From an uncultured Bdellovibrionales bacterium (GTDB lineage: Bacteria > Bdellovibrionota > Bdellovibrionia > Bdellovibrionales > UBA1609): a stretch of 64,000 nt of DNA. Under the pieces are notes generated by a model that made no database searches, was not told the origin of the DNA, and saw only the letters and a program-made list of their open reading frames with translations. Below are positions 8,926-17,281 of this stretch, piece by piece. Location: assembly GCA_938002015.1 (NCBI GenBank), contig CALLAU010000001.1:1-64000 (forward strand), given 5' to 3'. The translations under genes were made by a program, and so were the position numbers. Each line of letters begins with the position of its first letter. Within the stretch, counting starts at the first letter, position 1.

Positions 8926-9113
8926 CTTGGATCCTTTTTATAGTTTTTTTTATTTTGTACTTTATTTTGTTTGTTAACCTCAACAGAAGAATTTTTTATT
9001 CTCTTATTTCCATCTCCAATATAAAATGGAGTTTGAGGTGGAACTGGAGCGCCTTTAATCCCACAACCAGCTATAAAGCTTATTAAGCATATAAAAGTAA
9101 ATATTTTGCTCAT
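8922..9113 (-). CDS. lptM: LptM (YifL)-like small lipoprotein
   Basis: 63 residues: a hydrophobic signal, lipobox ending at Cys17 in IAGC, then the short signature CGIKGAPVPP, which closely matches the CG.KGPL..P motif that defines the LptM/YifL family. LptM helps the LptD-LptE lipopolysaccharide translocon mature at the outer membrane. In many proteobacteria lptM sits directly before lysA-dapF; here it directly precedes dapA with a 4-bp overlap, another link to diaminopimelate genes. The tail after residue ~35 is Lys/Asn-rich and poorly conserved. The family match is by motif only, as the protein is too short for stronger evidence. Confidence 0.65.
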   Translation of the reverse strand: MSKIFTFICLISFIAGCGIKGAPVPPQTPFYIGDGNKRIKNSSVEVNKQNKVQNKKNYKKDPR

Positions 9114-9153
9114 TTTCTAATGTCTCCAAACTAAAAAACAACCGATATCATAC

Positions 9154-11511
9154 TTAAACAGAAGGTTCATCAAAAGATTTTACAAGCACCTTTCTAGGTT
9201 TACTCCCCTGAGCCGGGCCAACAACACCTTGAGTTTCCATAACCTCTACTATTCTAGCAGCTCTTGGGTAGCCCAGCCTAAACCTTCTTTGAATAAGAGA
9301 AGCACTAACTGTTTTTTGAGTGGCTACAAACTCTAAAATCTCATCATATCTATCATCAAATTCTTCTTCCATTTCTCCAAAACCACCACTTGAACCACCA
9401 GAGCCACCTTCTGAGCTCTCATCTAAATCTTCAACTAGAAATTCTGGATCTCCCTGTTCAGTCCAAAAGTTTACAACTTCTTCAATCACATCTTCTGGAA
9501 CCCAAGAACCTAAGGCTCTAATTGGCTTTGAAACACCAGGTGATAAGAAAAGCATATCACCTCTAGCAAGTAGTCTCTCACCACCACCCTCATCTAAAAT
9601 AATTCTTGAGTCTGTTTTACTAGCCACTTTAAAACTTATTCTTCCAGGAATATTTGTCTTTATTAAACCAGTTACAACATCACGTCTTGGAGATTGCATC
9701 GCAAGGATAAGGTGTATGCCACAAGCTCTAGCCATTTGCGCTAGTCTCACCACTGCATGCTCAACGTTAGACTTATCAACAGCCATAAGATCACCGAATT
9801 CTTCTACTATAATAACAATATAAGGAAGGTGCTCATAGTAGTAAGATTTATTTACAGCTTTTCTTTCTTCAAAGATCTCATTTTGCTCTACACATTGCTC
9901 ATACTCTTCTTCACTTAATTCATTAACTATATCATTATAGCCTTCTAAATTTCTTGCGCCAAAATGTGCCATTGACCTATAACGCTTATCCATTTCTCTA
10001 ATAGCCCAACGAAGTGAGGAGATAGCTTTTTTAGGTTCTTTTATAATTGGGAGAATAAGATGAGGAAGGTCTTCAAAAGCGGCTAAATCAACTTGCTTTG
10101 GATCCACCATAACTAAACGAAGTTCATCAGGGCTGTACCTCATTAATAAACTAATAATAGTTGAGACAACAAAAACTGATTTACCTGAGCCCGTCGATCC
10201 TGCAACTAAAAGGTGAGGCATTTTCCTTAAATCAACAACCATTGGAACACCGTCGGCTTGCTTACCTAAGCCGATAGGGATTTTAAATTCCTCTTCATCC
10301 CAAAAATCTTCTGTTGATAAAATTTCTCTTAAATAAACAGTCCCTCTTGAAGTGTTAGAGGTTTCTATTCCAACAACATCTCTTCCTGGAATAGGCGCAA
10401 TAATTCTTACAGACTCACACGCAAGCGCTAAAGATAAGTCATCAGCAAGCTCTGTAATTTTAGAAATCTTAACGTTAACATTTGGTTTAAACTCAAAAAG
10501 CGTTACAGCTGGTCCTGTTTTAATCCCCGTAACACTACCTTTAACATTAAACTGCTCAAGCTTTGCTACTAAAAGCTTAGCTTTATTTTTTATTTCTTCA
10601 TCTTTAAGCTCAGATATAAAAGTTTCTGGAACCTCTCCTAAGAGTTCAAGACCGGGAAGTTCCCAGTCATCGTCTTCTGAATTTCTTTGCACCTTTGGCA
10701 TTTTAGTTTCAATAATAGGGGCCGGTCTTTTGATTTGAGGAACAGAAATCATTCTTAGCTCCTCGCCATCATCTTCACTGTCTTCTTCAAAGCCCTCATT
10801 TATACTAAGTGGTTTTGATCTATCAATTTTAAATTGGTGCTCAACCTCTACAACCTCATCTTCTGCTGCCTCTCTTAAGTCTTTATTCTTTCTAAAAAAT
10901 GAAAACGCACTAAAGCCCTCTACTATTTCTGATAAAGACTTTTCCACAAAAACTAGGAAAGTAATCAAACCTGAAATTGCAATAAAAATAAAAATTCCAC
11001 CTACACTAATAAAAGGCATAAGAAAGTTAAAAACATTCTTACCTACAGCACCGCCAGAGAAGATAAGACCATCATAAATATAGAGATCTTTTGCAAAACC
11101 AAAGCTTAAGCAAAGAGTCAGCACTCCAACAAAATAAAAAAGAATTTTTTCAACTTTAGGTAGCATTTTCTCTTGAAGAGCTGACCAAAACATCCAAAAG
11201 AAAAACAGAACAAACGCCCAACTACAAAGACCAAAAAGTTGGTATAAAGCATCTGCTAAAAAAGATCCTAAGTAACCACAAATATTTGTTGCTGAGTTTT
11301 GCCAATTAAAAGTCTTTGAAGAAAAAGAAGGGTCTTCTGGGTTATAAGAAAAAAGAGAAAGACCAATGACAGCGCTTAAACCTATAAAAAAAAGCGCTTG
11401 GAAATCTGAATTAGATCCAATGGATTCTGAAACACGCTTTAAAAAGCGGACTAACTTTGATTCATCTTCAGCACTACTGCTTGTTACTTGTTTTTGGTTT
11501 TTTTTAGACAC
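9154..11511 (-). CDS. ftsK: DNA translocase FtsK/SpoIIIE
   Basis: 785 residues starting at GTG. Four or five membrane segments occupy residues ~35-210 and anchor it at the division septum. An acidic, variable linker (~215-300) leads to the alpha/beta RecA-like motor, with Walker A AGSTGSGKS near residue 436 and Walker B IIIVEEFGDL around 560. Residues ~710-775 form the winged-helix gamma domain (LIQRRFRLGYPRAARIV), which in other bacteria reads polarity sequences to direct the chromosome terminus to dif. An acidic Gly/Ser-rich hinge precedes gamma. The short linker makes it SpoIIIE/SftA-sized rather than E. coli FtsK-sized. The lptM-dap genes follow 40 bp downstream and may be cotranscribed. 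Confidence 0.96.
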   Translation of the reverse strand: MSKKNQKQVTSSSAEDESKLVRFLKRVSESIGSNSDFQALFFIGLSAVIGLSLFSYNPEDPSFSSKTFNWQNSATNICGYLGSFLADALYQLFGLCSWAFVLFFFWMFWSALQEKMLPKVEKILFYFVGVLTLCLSFGFAKDLYIYDGLIFSGGAVGKNVFNFLMPFISVGGIFIFIAISGLITFLVFVEKSLSEIVEGFSAFSFFRKNKDLREAAEDEVVEVEHQFKIDRSKPLSINEGFEEDSEDDGEELRMISVPQIKRPAPIIETKMPKVQRNSEDDDWELPGLELLGEVPETFISELKDEEIKNKAKLLVAKLEQFNVKGSVTGIKTGPAVTLFEFKPNVNVKISKITELADDLSLALACESVRIIAPIPGRDVVGIETSNTSRGTVYLREILSTEDFWDEEEFKIPIGLGKQADGVPMVVDLRKMPHLLVAGSTGSGKSVFVVSTIISLLMRYSPDELRLVMVDPKQVDLAAFEDLPHLILPIIKEPKKAISSLRWAIREMDKRYRSMAHFGARNLEGYNDIVNELSEEEYEQCVEQNEIFEERKAVNKSYYYEHLPYIVIIVEEFGDLMAVDKSNVEHAVVRLAQMARACGIHLILAMQSPRRDVVTGLIKTNIPGRISFKVASKTDSRIILDEGGGERLLARGDMLFLSPGVSKPIRALGSWVPEDVIEEVVNFWTEQGDPEFLVEDLDESSEGGSGGSSGGFGEMEEEFDDRYDEILEFVATQKTVSASLIQRRFRLGYPRAARIVEVMETQGVVGPAQGSKPRKVLVKSFDEPSV

Positions 11512-11660
11512 TCTTTATTTTAATAATATTCTCTTTAATTACAATATAAACTGGTCTGAAATTCACTCTAAACCCTTAATAATTCATGTGTTTTATCCAA
11601 AATCTTTTCTCTTATTTTCATTCAAAGCCACATGCACTTGACCTAAGACCAGCATAGGAT

Positions 11661-12314
11661 ATGGGTGATGTAATGATTAAAATTAATGAAATCTTTTATA
11701 GTATACAGGGAGAATCAAGTACTTTTGGACTCCCAACTATCTTCATTAGAACATCTGGTTGCCATTTAAGATGCACATATTGTGATACTCAATATGCCTA
11801 TTATGAAGGCAAAAGACTTTCTGCTGAAGAAATATTAAAAAAAATTTCGAAATATAATTGTAAGCGAGTTTGCATAACTGGCGGCGAGCCCTTGTTGCAA
11901 AAAAACATCAGTGAACTTTTTAGCCTTTTGCTTAAAAACGAGTATAAATGCTCAATTGAAACATCTGGTGACATAGACTGCTCTCAAATACCTGAAAAGA
12001 TTAAGAAAATAATCGATGTAAAAACTCCAGATTCTGGAGAGCCAGGAAAATTTGATGAGAAAAACTTACAATTTATCGGAGATGGAACAACAGAATACAA
12101 ATTTGTGATCTGTTCGGAAGCAGATTTTGAGTGGTCGCTTAATTTTGCCGCAAAACAGCACATGTTCCCATCTGCCGAAATTCTATTTAGTCCATGTTAT
12201 GAGCTAATTTCACCTGAATGGCTTGCCCAAAAGATTCTCGAATCTGGAAAGGACATTCGGATGCAGTTACAGCTCCATAAAATAATTTGGCCAGAAACCA
12301 AGAAAGGCGTATGA
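11661..12314 (+). CDS. queE: 7-carboxy-7-deazaguanine synthase (radical SAM)
   Basis: 217 residues. This radical S-adenosylmethionine enzyme converts 6-carboxytetrahydropterin to 7-carboxy-7-deazaguanine in queuosine biosynthesis. The cluster-binding CxxxCxxC is at Cys34, Cys38 and Cys41 (GCHLRCTYCDT), preceded by the substrate-binding SIQGES and followed by the GGEPLLQ SAM motif. Length fits QueE. An alternative start four codons later (11673) would give MIKINEIF, a more typical N-terminus. No queC or queD is in the window. The fis gene follows 9 bp after the stop, its ribosome binding site overlapping the queE end, so queE-fis are probably cotranscribed. Confidence 0.93.
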   Translation: MGDVMIKINEIFYSIQGESSTFGLPTIFIRTSGCHLRCTYCDTQYAYYEGKRLSAEEILKKISKYNCKRVCITGGEPLLQKNISELFSLLLKNEYKCSIETSGDIDCSQIPEKIKKIIDVKTPDSGEPGKFDEKNLQFIGDGTTEYKFVICSEADFEWSLNFAAKQHMFPSAEILFSPCYELISPEWLAQKILESGKDIRMQLQLHKIIWPETKKGV

Positions 12315-12323
12315 GGTATAAAC

Positions 12324-12665
12324 GTGCAAACAACAAACGAAACAACATTCACAGGACAACCTACTCAACCACAAACTAATTCAAGCGACATGCTTGTAGC
12401 TAACCTGACTCAAATCAGTTTAGAAGAGCTAGTTAAGAGCAAGTTAGAAATTCTTTTTAGACAACAAAAAGAAACAAGAGTTGAGCTTAACGGTTTATAC
12501 AGCCTAGTTATGGAACAAGTTGAAAAGCCACTTATTGAGCTTTCTCTTAAAGCATATAACGGCAACCAAGTTAGAACTGCTCAGATGCTTGGCATAAACA
12601 GAAACACTCTTAAGAAAAAGATTGATAACTACAATATCAAGCCTAGAAGACTTAGACTTAACTAA
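12324..12665 (+). CDS. fis: Fis-family DNA-binding protein
   Basis: 113 residues from a GTG start with a GAGGT ribosome binding site overlapping the queE stop. The C-terminal ~50 residues match Fis closely: LY.LVMEQVEKPLIEL followed by the helix-turn-helix GNQVRTAQMLGINRNTLKKKI, where E. coli Fis has [21 protein letters not shown]. The N-terminal ~40 residues are Gln/Thr-rich and extended relative to the 98-residue E. coli protein. Fis is a nucleoid protein that bends DNA and acts at origins, promoters and recombination sites. In E. coli it follows dusB; here it follows queE and precedes dnaB. Confidence 0.88.
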   Translation: MQTTNETTFTGQPTQPQTNSSDMLVANLTQISLEELVKSKLEILFRQQKETRVELNGLYSLVMEQVEKPLIELSLKAYNGNQVRTAQMLGINRNTLKKKIDNYNIKPRRLRLN

Positions 12666-12716
12666 TTTTTCTTATATTTAGTGGCTTTTAGGGTTCTTTC
12701 TTGTCAGAAAAACTGC

Positions 12717-12731
12717 TAAGAAGTTTAGATG
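12717..12731 (+). promoter_or_regulatory. Possible extended -10 promoter giving near-leaderless dnaB mRNA
   Basis: TGCTAAGAA (12714-12722) resembles an extended -10 element (TGnTAnnnT) and ends six bases before the dnaB ATG at 12729; no good Shine-Dalgarno sequence lies upstream of that ATG. A weak -35 candidate TTCTTT is at 12694-12699, 17 bp away. This is weaker than the candidates at 14182 and 26717. fis read-through could also supply dnaB mRNA. Confidence 0.25.
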
Positions 12732-14132
12732 GAAAGAATCCCGCCGCATAATAATGAAGCAGAGCAAGCCGTACTAGGCGGGCTCATGCTAGCTCCTGAA
12801 TCGTGGGATGAAGTGGCTGATCAGGTAGAACCTGAAGATTTCTATAAGCCAGCACATAAAAAAATATATTCAGCTTTAAAAGACCTTTCTAAAAAAGGAC
12901 AAGCAACAGATTTAGTTGTTGTTTCAAATCTCCTTAAAACTTCTGGAGAACTTGCTTCTGTTGGTGGACTTCCTTATTTAACAGAAATTATTGATCAAAC
13001 TCCATCTGTTACTCACATAAGAGAGTATGCAAAAATTGTTAGAGAAAAATCATTAGTTCGAATGATGATCAGCACTAATATGGAATTAGCTGATACAGGT
13101 TTTGCTGAAAACTTCGAAGATGTAGAACTTTATTTTGAAAAAGCTGAGTCAGAAATTTTTAAACTCTCTGGGATGAACAGCAAAGAAAATAACCTTGCTT
13201 CATCTTCTGAACTTGTAAAACTAAGTCTTCAAAAACTAGAACAACTCTACGCTTCACAGGAAACTGTAACTGGTGTTCCAACAGGTTTTGTAGAGCTTGA
13301 TGAAATGCTTGCAGGTTTACACGGTGGGGAACTCTCTATCCTTGCCGCCCGTCCATCAATGGGTAAAACAGCACTGAGTTTAAATATTGCATGTCATGCT
13401 GCTTTAAAAGAAAAAAAGTCTGTAGCTTACTTCTCTGTTGAGATGCCTAAAGAACTTATGATGATGAGAATTTTAGGTATTGAGTCAGGTGTAAATCTTT
13501 CTGATATCAGAACAGGTCGATTAACTGAAAAAACTTGGCCAGCCATTATTAATACCGCAGCAACTATTTCAGAAGCTAAACTTTTTATTGATGACACATC
13601 TGGAATAAGCCCCCTAGAGATTCGTTCAAAAGCAAGAAAGTTAAAATCTAAAGAAGGTTTAGACCTTATTATGATTGATTACTTACAGCTTATGAGTATG
13701 AGACAAAAATTTGAATCTAGAGAAAGAGAGGTTTCTGAAATTTCAAAATCACTTAAAGCTCTTGCTAAAGAATTAAATATTCCTGTTCTAGCTCTTGCAC
13801 AGCTTAACCGTGGTGTTGAAGGAAGGTCAGATAGAAGACCAATGCTTTCTGATCTTCGTGAATCAGGATCAATTGAGCAAGATGCCGATGTGATCATGAT
13901 GATCTATAGAGAAGATTATTATGAAAAAGAGAACCCAACTGGGGCTGCTGAGGTTATCGTTGGTAAGCAGAGAAACGGCCCTGTAGGCAATGTTCCTCTG
14001 GTTTGGGATCCAAATACAGGTAGATTCTTAAATAACTCAGCAGGCGCGCTAGGACCTACACCGCCAGACTCTGCCTATGAAGACCTAGATCAACCACCAC
14101 CACAGAAAAAGAACTGGGCTCCACAGGCCTAA
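12729..14132 (+). CDS. dnaB: Replicative DNA helicase DnaB
   Basis: 467 residues, normal length. The N-terminal domain starts PPHN.EAEQAVLGG, the usual DnaB opening; the RecA-like C-terminal domain has Walker A AARPSMGKTAL near residue 207-214, Walker B LIMIDYLQLM, a Q-loop LAQLNRG and the arginine-finger region. The hexamer unwinds DNA at the fork and recruits primase. It is 63 bp after fis, pointing in the same direction. A short Pro-rich tail (PPPDSAYEDLDQPPPQKK) extends past the core and may be a partner-binding or flexible end. Confidence 0.97.
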   Translation: MERIPPHNNEAEQAVLGGLMLAPESWDEVADQVEPEDFYKPAHKKIYSALKDLSKKGQATDLVVVSNLLKTSGELASVGGLPYLTEIIDQTPSVTHIREYAKIVREKSLVRMMISTNMELADTGFAENFEDVELYFEKAESEIFKLSGMNSKENNLASSSELVKLSLQKLEQLYASQETVTGVPTGFVELDEMLAGLHGGELSILAARPSMGKTALSLNIACHAALKEKKSVAYFSVEMPKELMMMRILGIESGVNLSDIRTGRLTEKTWPAIINTAATISEAKLFIDDTSGISPLEIRSKARKLKSKEGLDLIMIDYLQLMSMRQKFESREREVSEISKSLKALAKELNIPVLALAQLNRGVEGRSDRRPMLSDLRESGSIEQDADVIMMIYREDYYEKENPTGAAEVIVGKQRNGPVGNVPLVWDPNTGRFLNNSAGALGPTPPDSAYEDLDQPPPQKKNWAPQA

Positions 14133-14159
14133 GACTTTTTTTACAAAAAAGTAGCTTAG
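14129..14159 (+). terminator. Possible hairpin terminator after dnaB
   Basis: CTAAG plus ACTTTTTT pairs with AAAAAAGT plus CTTAG across a TAC loop, with an AG bulge, directly over the dnaB stop codon. No U-run follows the right arm, so termination would be weak; the stem is mainly A-T. Confidence 0.3.
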
Positions 14160-14181
14160 TCCAGATTTATTAAGCTCACAT

Positions 14182-14217
14182 TTGACCTAACGTAAGTAGC
14201 AAGCTTTGATTTAGGTA
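14182..14217 (+). promoter_or_regulatory. Promoter placing the +1 at the start codon of the 73-aa gene
   Basis: TTGACC (14182-14187), a 17-bp spacer, then TTTGAT (14205-14210), followed by six bases before the A of the ATG at 14217. With usual spacing the transcript would begin at or next to the start codon, making it leaderless. The only purine-rich run before the ATG (AGG) is too close to act as a Shine-Dalgarno sequence. Confidence 0.45.
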
Positions 14218-14438
14218 TGAGAGAACATGATCAAAAAAAATCATCTGGATACGAACTCATAGCAGAGATTGTAAGCCTCACAGGACTTCCTGAAAGAGAG
14301 TCCACACAACTTCTCATCAATATTATTAAAAAAGCAAAATTAGAACCTAAGAACCTTAACATAGAAGACTTAAGAGTAGCACTAGGTGAATATATTGAAG
14401 ACTTAAGCGCTGCAAGTTCAGCGCTAGATAGTATTTAA
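14217..14438 (+). CDS. Small conserved-looking acidic helical protein, unknown function
   Basis: 73 residues, predicted mostly helical, no signal or membrane segment. It begins MREHDQKK and contains an amphipathic stretch ELIAEIVSLTGLP and a C-terminal acidic helix EYIEDLSAASSALDS. Its own promoter-like sequence abuts the ATG. It lies between dnaB and convergent rplI. I do not recognise the family; it is listed because codon use matches neighbours, a promoter is present and no other frame explains the space. Confidence 0.55.
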   Translation: MREHDQKKSSGYELIAEIVSLTGLPERESTQLLINIIKKAKLEPKNLNIEDLRVALGEYIEDLSAASSALDSI

Positions 14439-14485
14439 AATTAAACTTTTATTCCTAAAATAACAAAAGACACTAAGTAATAGTT

Positions 14486-14935
14486 TTAAGCGTCTTCTCT
14501 TTCTACAGAAACCATGATCTCAGCTTTTAAATCATCACCAAAACTAACCATAGCTTTATGCTGACCTAAAACTTTAATAGGCTCTTCTAATACAACGTCT
14601 CTTTTATCAATAGAGAAACCTTGCTTTTCAAGCTCACGCGCAATATCAAGCTGGCCTATTGAGCCAAAAAGTTTTTCATCTTCAGAAGCCTGAACTTTAA
14701 AAGAAACTGTTTTACCTTCAAGAGAAGTAATGACTTCTTTTCTTCCTTCAACAGCTTTTGCAGCTTTAATTTCAGCAACTCTTTTTAAGTGAGTAAATTC
14801 TTTAACTCTTTTCTCAGTAGCCTCTGTTGCAAGTTTTCTTGGAAAAAGAAAGTTTCTTGCATAGCCAGATTTAACTTGAACAAGTTCACCAATTTTACCT
14901 AAATCTTTAACATCTTTTTGTAAAATAACTTTCAT
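14486..14935 (-). CDS. rplI: Large ribosomal subunit protein bL9
   Basis: 149 residues, exactly the usual length. The N-terminal rRNA-binding domain shows [27 protein letters not shown], the family signature; a long connecting helix rich in Lys/Glu joins it to the C-terminal domain with SIG..DIA and a VV-L-EPIK-LG turn. It lies 2 bp after rpsF on the same strand. In most bacteria rpsR (bS18) sits between rpsF and rplI; here it does not. Confidence 0.97.
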   Translation of the reverse strand: MKVILQKDVKDLGKIGELVQVKSGYARNFLFPRKLATEATEKRVKEFTHLKRVAEIKAAKAVEGRKEVITSLEGKTVSFKVQASEDEKLFGSIGQLDIARELEKQGFSIDKRDVVLEEPIKVLGQHKAMVSFGDDLKAEIMVSVEREDA

Positions 14936-14937
14936 GA

Positions 14938-15444
14938 CTAACCTCTATCTCTGCTTCCGCCGTCTCTGTTTCCATCTCTTCCGCCACCATCAAATTTTCT
15001 TGGTCCACGCGGAGAACTACTTCTTGCAGCTTTTTTCTTAGCTAACTTAGCTTCTGCTTCTTGTTGTCTTTTAACGGACTCAGCTAAAACTTCTTTATAC
15101 TTTTCAACATAAGGAGCAGCAGAACCTTCTTCACCTAATTTAGTGTGTAAAAAACGAAGAACTTTCTCATTAATTCTCATTGTTCTTTCAAGTTCTAATA
15201 CAGCAGATGGCTGAGCTTCAAAGTAAGAATGAAAATAAAGACCTAATTTAGTTTTTTCAATTGGGTTTGCTAGAGTTCTTTTTCCCCAAGTTTCAACAGA
15301 AACTACAGAACCACCAAGTCCTTCAATGATCTCTTTGTTCTTTGTAAAAAGACTTTTTTGTTGTTCATCAGAAGCGTCTGGCGACATGATGATAACTGCC
15401 TCGTAAGGGCGTTTGATTGCAACTTTCTCATAAGAAACTGCCAT
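14938..15444 (-). CDS. rpsF: Small ribosomal subunit protein bS6 with a Gly/Arg-rich tail
   Basis: 168 residues from the ATG at 15444, chosen because AAGGAG lies nine bases upstream and the N-terminus then reads [16 protein letters not shown]; an in-frame upstream ATG at 15492 has no ribosome binding site. The core carries the bS6 features: YEA.IIMSPDA, a W-G-KR-LA-PI strand and YFHSYFEA. After residue ~135 a tail rich in Lys/Ala, then Arg/Gly/Asp/Ser (repeats such as [11 protein letters not shown]) extends beyond the ~100-residue core. E. coli bS6 ends in glutamates added by RimK; this basic tail is different in character. Likely forms a dicistronic unit with rplI. Confidence 0.95.
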   Translation of the reverse strand: MAVSYEKVAIKRPYEAVIIMSPDASDEQQKSLFTKNKEIIEGLGGSVVSVETWGKRTLANPIEKTKLGLYFHSYFEAQPSAVLELERTMRINEKVLRFLHTKLGEEGSAAPYVEKYKEVLAESVKRQQEAEAKLAKKKAARSSSPRGPRKFDGGGRDGNRDGGSRDRG

Positions 15445-15605
15445 AATTAATTCTCCTTTTGGTCTAACGGCTGCAGCTTTTTCCTGCAACAAGTAGCGAA
15501 ATAGATAGCAAGCTTTAGAGGAGGATACAAGCCTAATGGGCTAAAAATCAGGCTTTTAAGTGCATATATTCATAGATTCAGTATAATTATCCAAGAGGGG
15601 CTAAG

Positions 15606-16307
15606 ATGTTGAAATTCATTATAAATCCAGATGGCGACTTAAAAAGAGAGGTCCCCATAAAAGACGGGCTTGTTATTGGAAGAAGCAAGGGAGATATCAT
15701 TATTCCTGACCCTCAAATAAGCTCAACTCACGCTATTATTAAAACAAATAAAACTGGTCATTTTTTTGTAAAAGATATGTCTTCAACAAATGGAATCGTC
15801 ACAGGCGGAGAAAGAGTTAAAGAGGCCTTTTTAGTCCCAGGAGCTCAAATAAAGCTTGGTAATACAGTCTTATTAGTTAAAGAAATTGAAGTACAAAGCT
15901 CAAAGACAACAGATTCAAAACTTAGCACCAAAACACTGCTAAAAGACTTAACTTTTGTGGATGATAATAGTGAACAAATTACAATTGATGCCTTTGATAA
16001 ACCCCTTAAAATAACTTTTGTTCGAGGCTTACTCAATAAAGTAACATGGGAGCTGTTCTGGAGCCCGATTGTGATTAGCACTAAACCAGGGTCTTATTCT
16101 ATTTTAGATGATGACATAGAAAAAGACTTAGATCTTTTTGAACTTAGTAAATCAAGTAACCAAAACGCCATTTTTCTTAAAAACCTTAGTCAGGAAGTTA
16201 TAAAAGTTAATGGTGTAACAATAGAAAATAAGGGGCTTATTGAAACAGGTGATACCATTGAGATTGCCAATACAACTTTTAAGCTAGACTTAAAGGCAGA
16301 GGTTTAA
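15606..16307 (+). CDS. FHA-domain protein
   Basis: 233 residues, no signal. Residues ~22-75 form a forkhead-associated domain: the GRSKGDIIIPD..ISS.HA strand-loop with Ser-Ser-x-His, then DMSSTNGI. These residues bind phosphothreonine peptides. The C-terminal ~60 residues (NAIFLKNLS..VIKVNGV....IETGDTIEIANTTF) look like the last strands of a second, degenerate FHA fold. It would act as a cytoplasmic phospho-dependent adaptor; no Ser/Thr kinase gene is nearby, so partners are unknown. A GAGGGG ribosome binding site supports the ATG. Divergent from rpsF. Confidence 0.85.
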   Translation: MLKFIINPDGDLKREVPIKDGLVIGRSKGDIIIPDPQISSTHAIIKTNKTGHFFVKDMSSTNGIVTGGERVKEAFLVPGAQIKLGNTVLLVKEIEVQSSKTTDSKLSTKTLLKDLTFVDDNSEQITIDAFDKPLKITFVRGLLNKVTWELFWSPIVISTKPGSYSILDDDIEKDLDLFELSKSSNQNAIFLKNLSQEVIKVNGVTIENKGLIETGDTIEIANTTFKLDLKAEV

Positions 16308-16426
16308 AAAAACTTTAGCCCCAGTTTCTAAAAGTATTTGATATCACTGATTTTTAGTCCGATACATAAACTCTAAGCATAATGTAGAATGAGTGTTGTT
16401 AAGCTCACAAAAAGGAAGAACTTGAT

Positions 16427-17281
16427 TTGACCTTAAAAGAAAGTGGTTACTTTAATACTAAAGATAACGCCAAACTTTATTACGAAGTTCATGGTGAGTC
16501 TGGTCCAGCTCTTGTTCTCACATATGGCTTAGCCTGCCTTTTTAACCACTGGCACTTTCAAGTTGAAGACTTCTCAAAAGATCATCAAGTTATTTTATAT
16601 GATATTAGAGGACATCACAAAAGTAGCTCTGGAGAATTAAGCCCTAGTATTGATACTCTAGCTTCTGATGCCGTAGAACTCTCTAAATTTCTAGGTCATA
16701 AATCAGCAAGTTTCTGGGGGCATAGTTTTGGTGTTCCTATTTCACTTAGAATAGGCTCTCTTTTTAGTGATTATGTCGATAGTCTTATACTCATAAATGG
16801 CTTTTACTCTAACCCTTTTAATGACGTAGCCAGCAGTGAAACTCTTATATTGGCTCTAGATTATTTAAAGGCTTTTGCTGAAGCGGCACCTGATCTATCT
16901 GCATGGCTGTGGAGGAACGGGATTGATAACCGTTTTGCACAATATATTGCTGGTGTTACAGGTGGCTTTAATCTTGAAAGAGCGTCTTTTAAAGATATAG
17001 AGATTTACTCTAAAGGCGTAGGATCAATTAAAGTCCCTGTCTTCTGCGATCATTTTACCTCACTTCTTAAATTCGATGGGAGTCAGTACTTTAAAGACAC
17101 AGTTACTAAAACTCTTATCGTTCACGGAAAAAGGGATGGCCTTATACCTCTTGAGCAAGCTGAAACAATGAACAAAAATATTGAGAATTCTAAGCTCATA
17201 CAATATGTAGAAGGAAGTCACTGCACTCAACTAGATCTTCCAGATGCTTTAAACAAGGAAATCCGCTCTTTCCTCAAATAA
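16427..17281 (+). CDS. Alpha/beta-hydrolase
   Basis: 284 residues from a TTG start with AAGGAAG eight bases upstream. The fold's nucleophile elbow GHSFG is at residues ~102-106 (Ser in FWGHSFGV), the acid is probably the Asp in HGKRDGLIP near 235, and the His is in EGSHCTQLD near 262. An oxyanion-hole region (VLTYGLAC) precedes. There is no signal peptide, so it is cytosolic. Substrate cannot be predicted: the family includes esterases, lipases, peptidases and haloperoxidase-like enzymes. It appears to be a single-gene unit. Confidence 0.85.
   Translation: MTLKESGYFNTKDNAKLYYEVHGESGPALVLTYGLACLFNHWHFQVEDFSKDHQVILYDIRGHHKSSSGELSPSIDTLASDAVELSKFLGHKSASFWGHSFGVPISLRIGSLFSDYVDSLILINGFYSNPFNDVASSETLILALDYLKAFAEAAPDLSAWLWRNGIDNRFAQYIAGVTGGFNLERASFKDIEIYSKGVGSIKVPVFCDHFTSLLKFDGSQYFKDTVTKTLIVHGKRDGLIPLEQAETMNKNIENSKLIQYVEGSHCTQLDLPDALNKEIRSFLK

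Noticed and set aside
9320-9823. A 167-codon frame opposite ftsK
   Set aside because: It mirrors a well-conserved ftsK region; Ser/Pro/Leu-rich composition is a typical antisense artefact.
11512-11660. A preQ1 riboswitch before queE
   Set aside because: I looked for the class I stem-loop and the A-rich tail that folds back on it; neither is visible.
15445-15492. A 16-residue extension of bS6
   Set aside because: It spans the ribosome binding site of the internal ATG and lacks its own.
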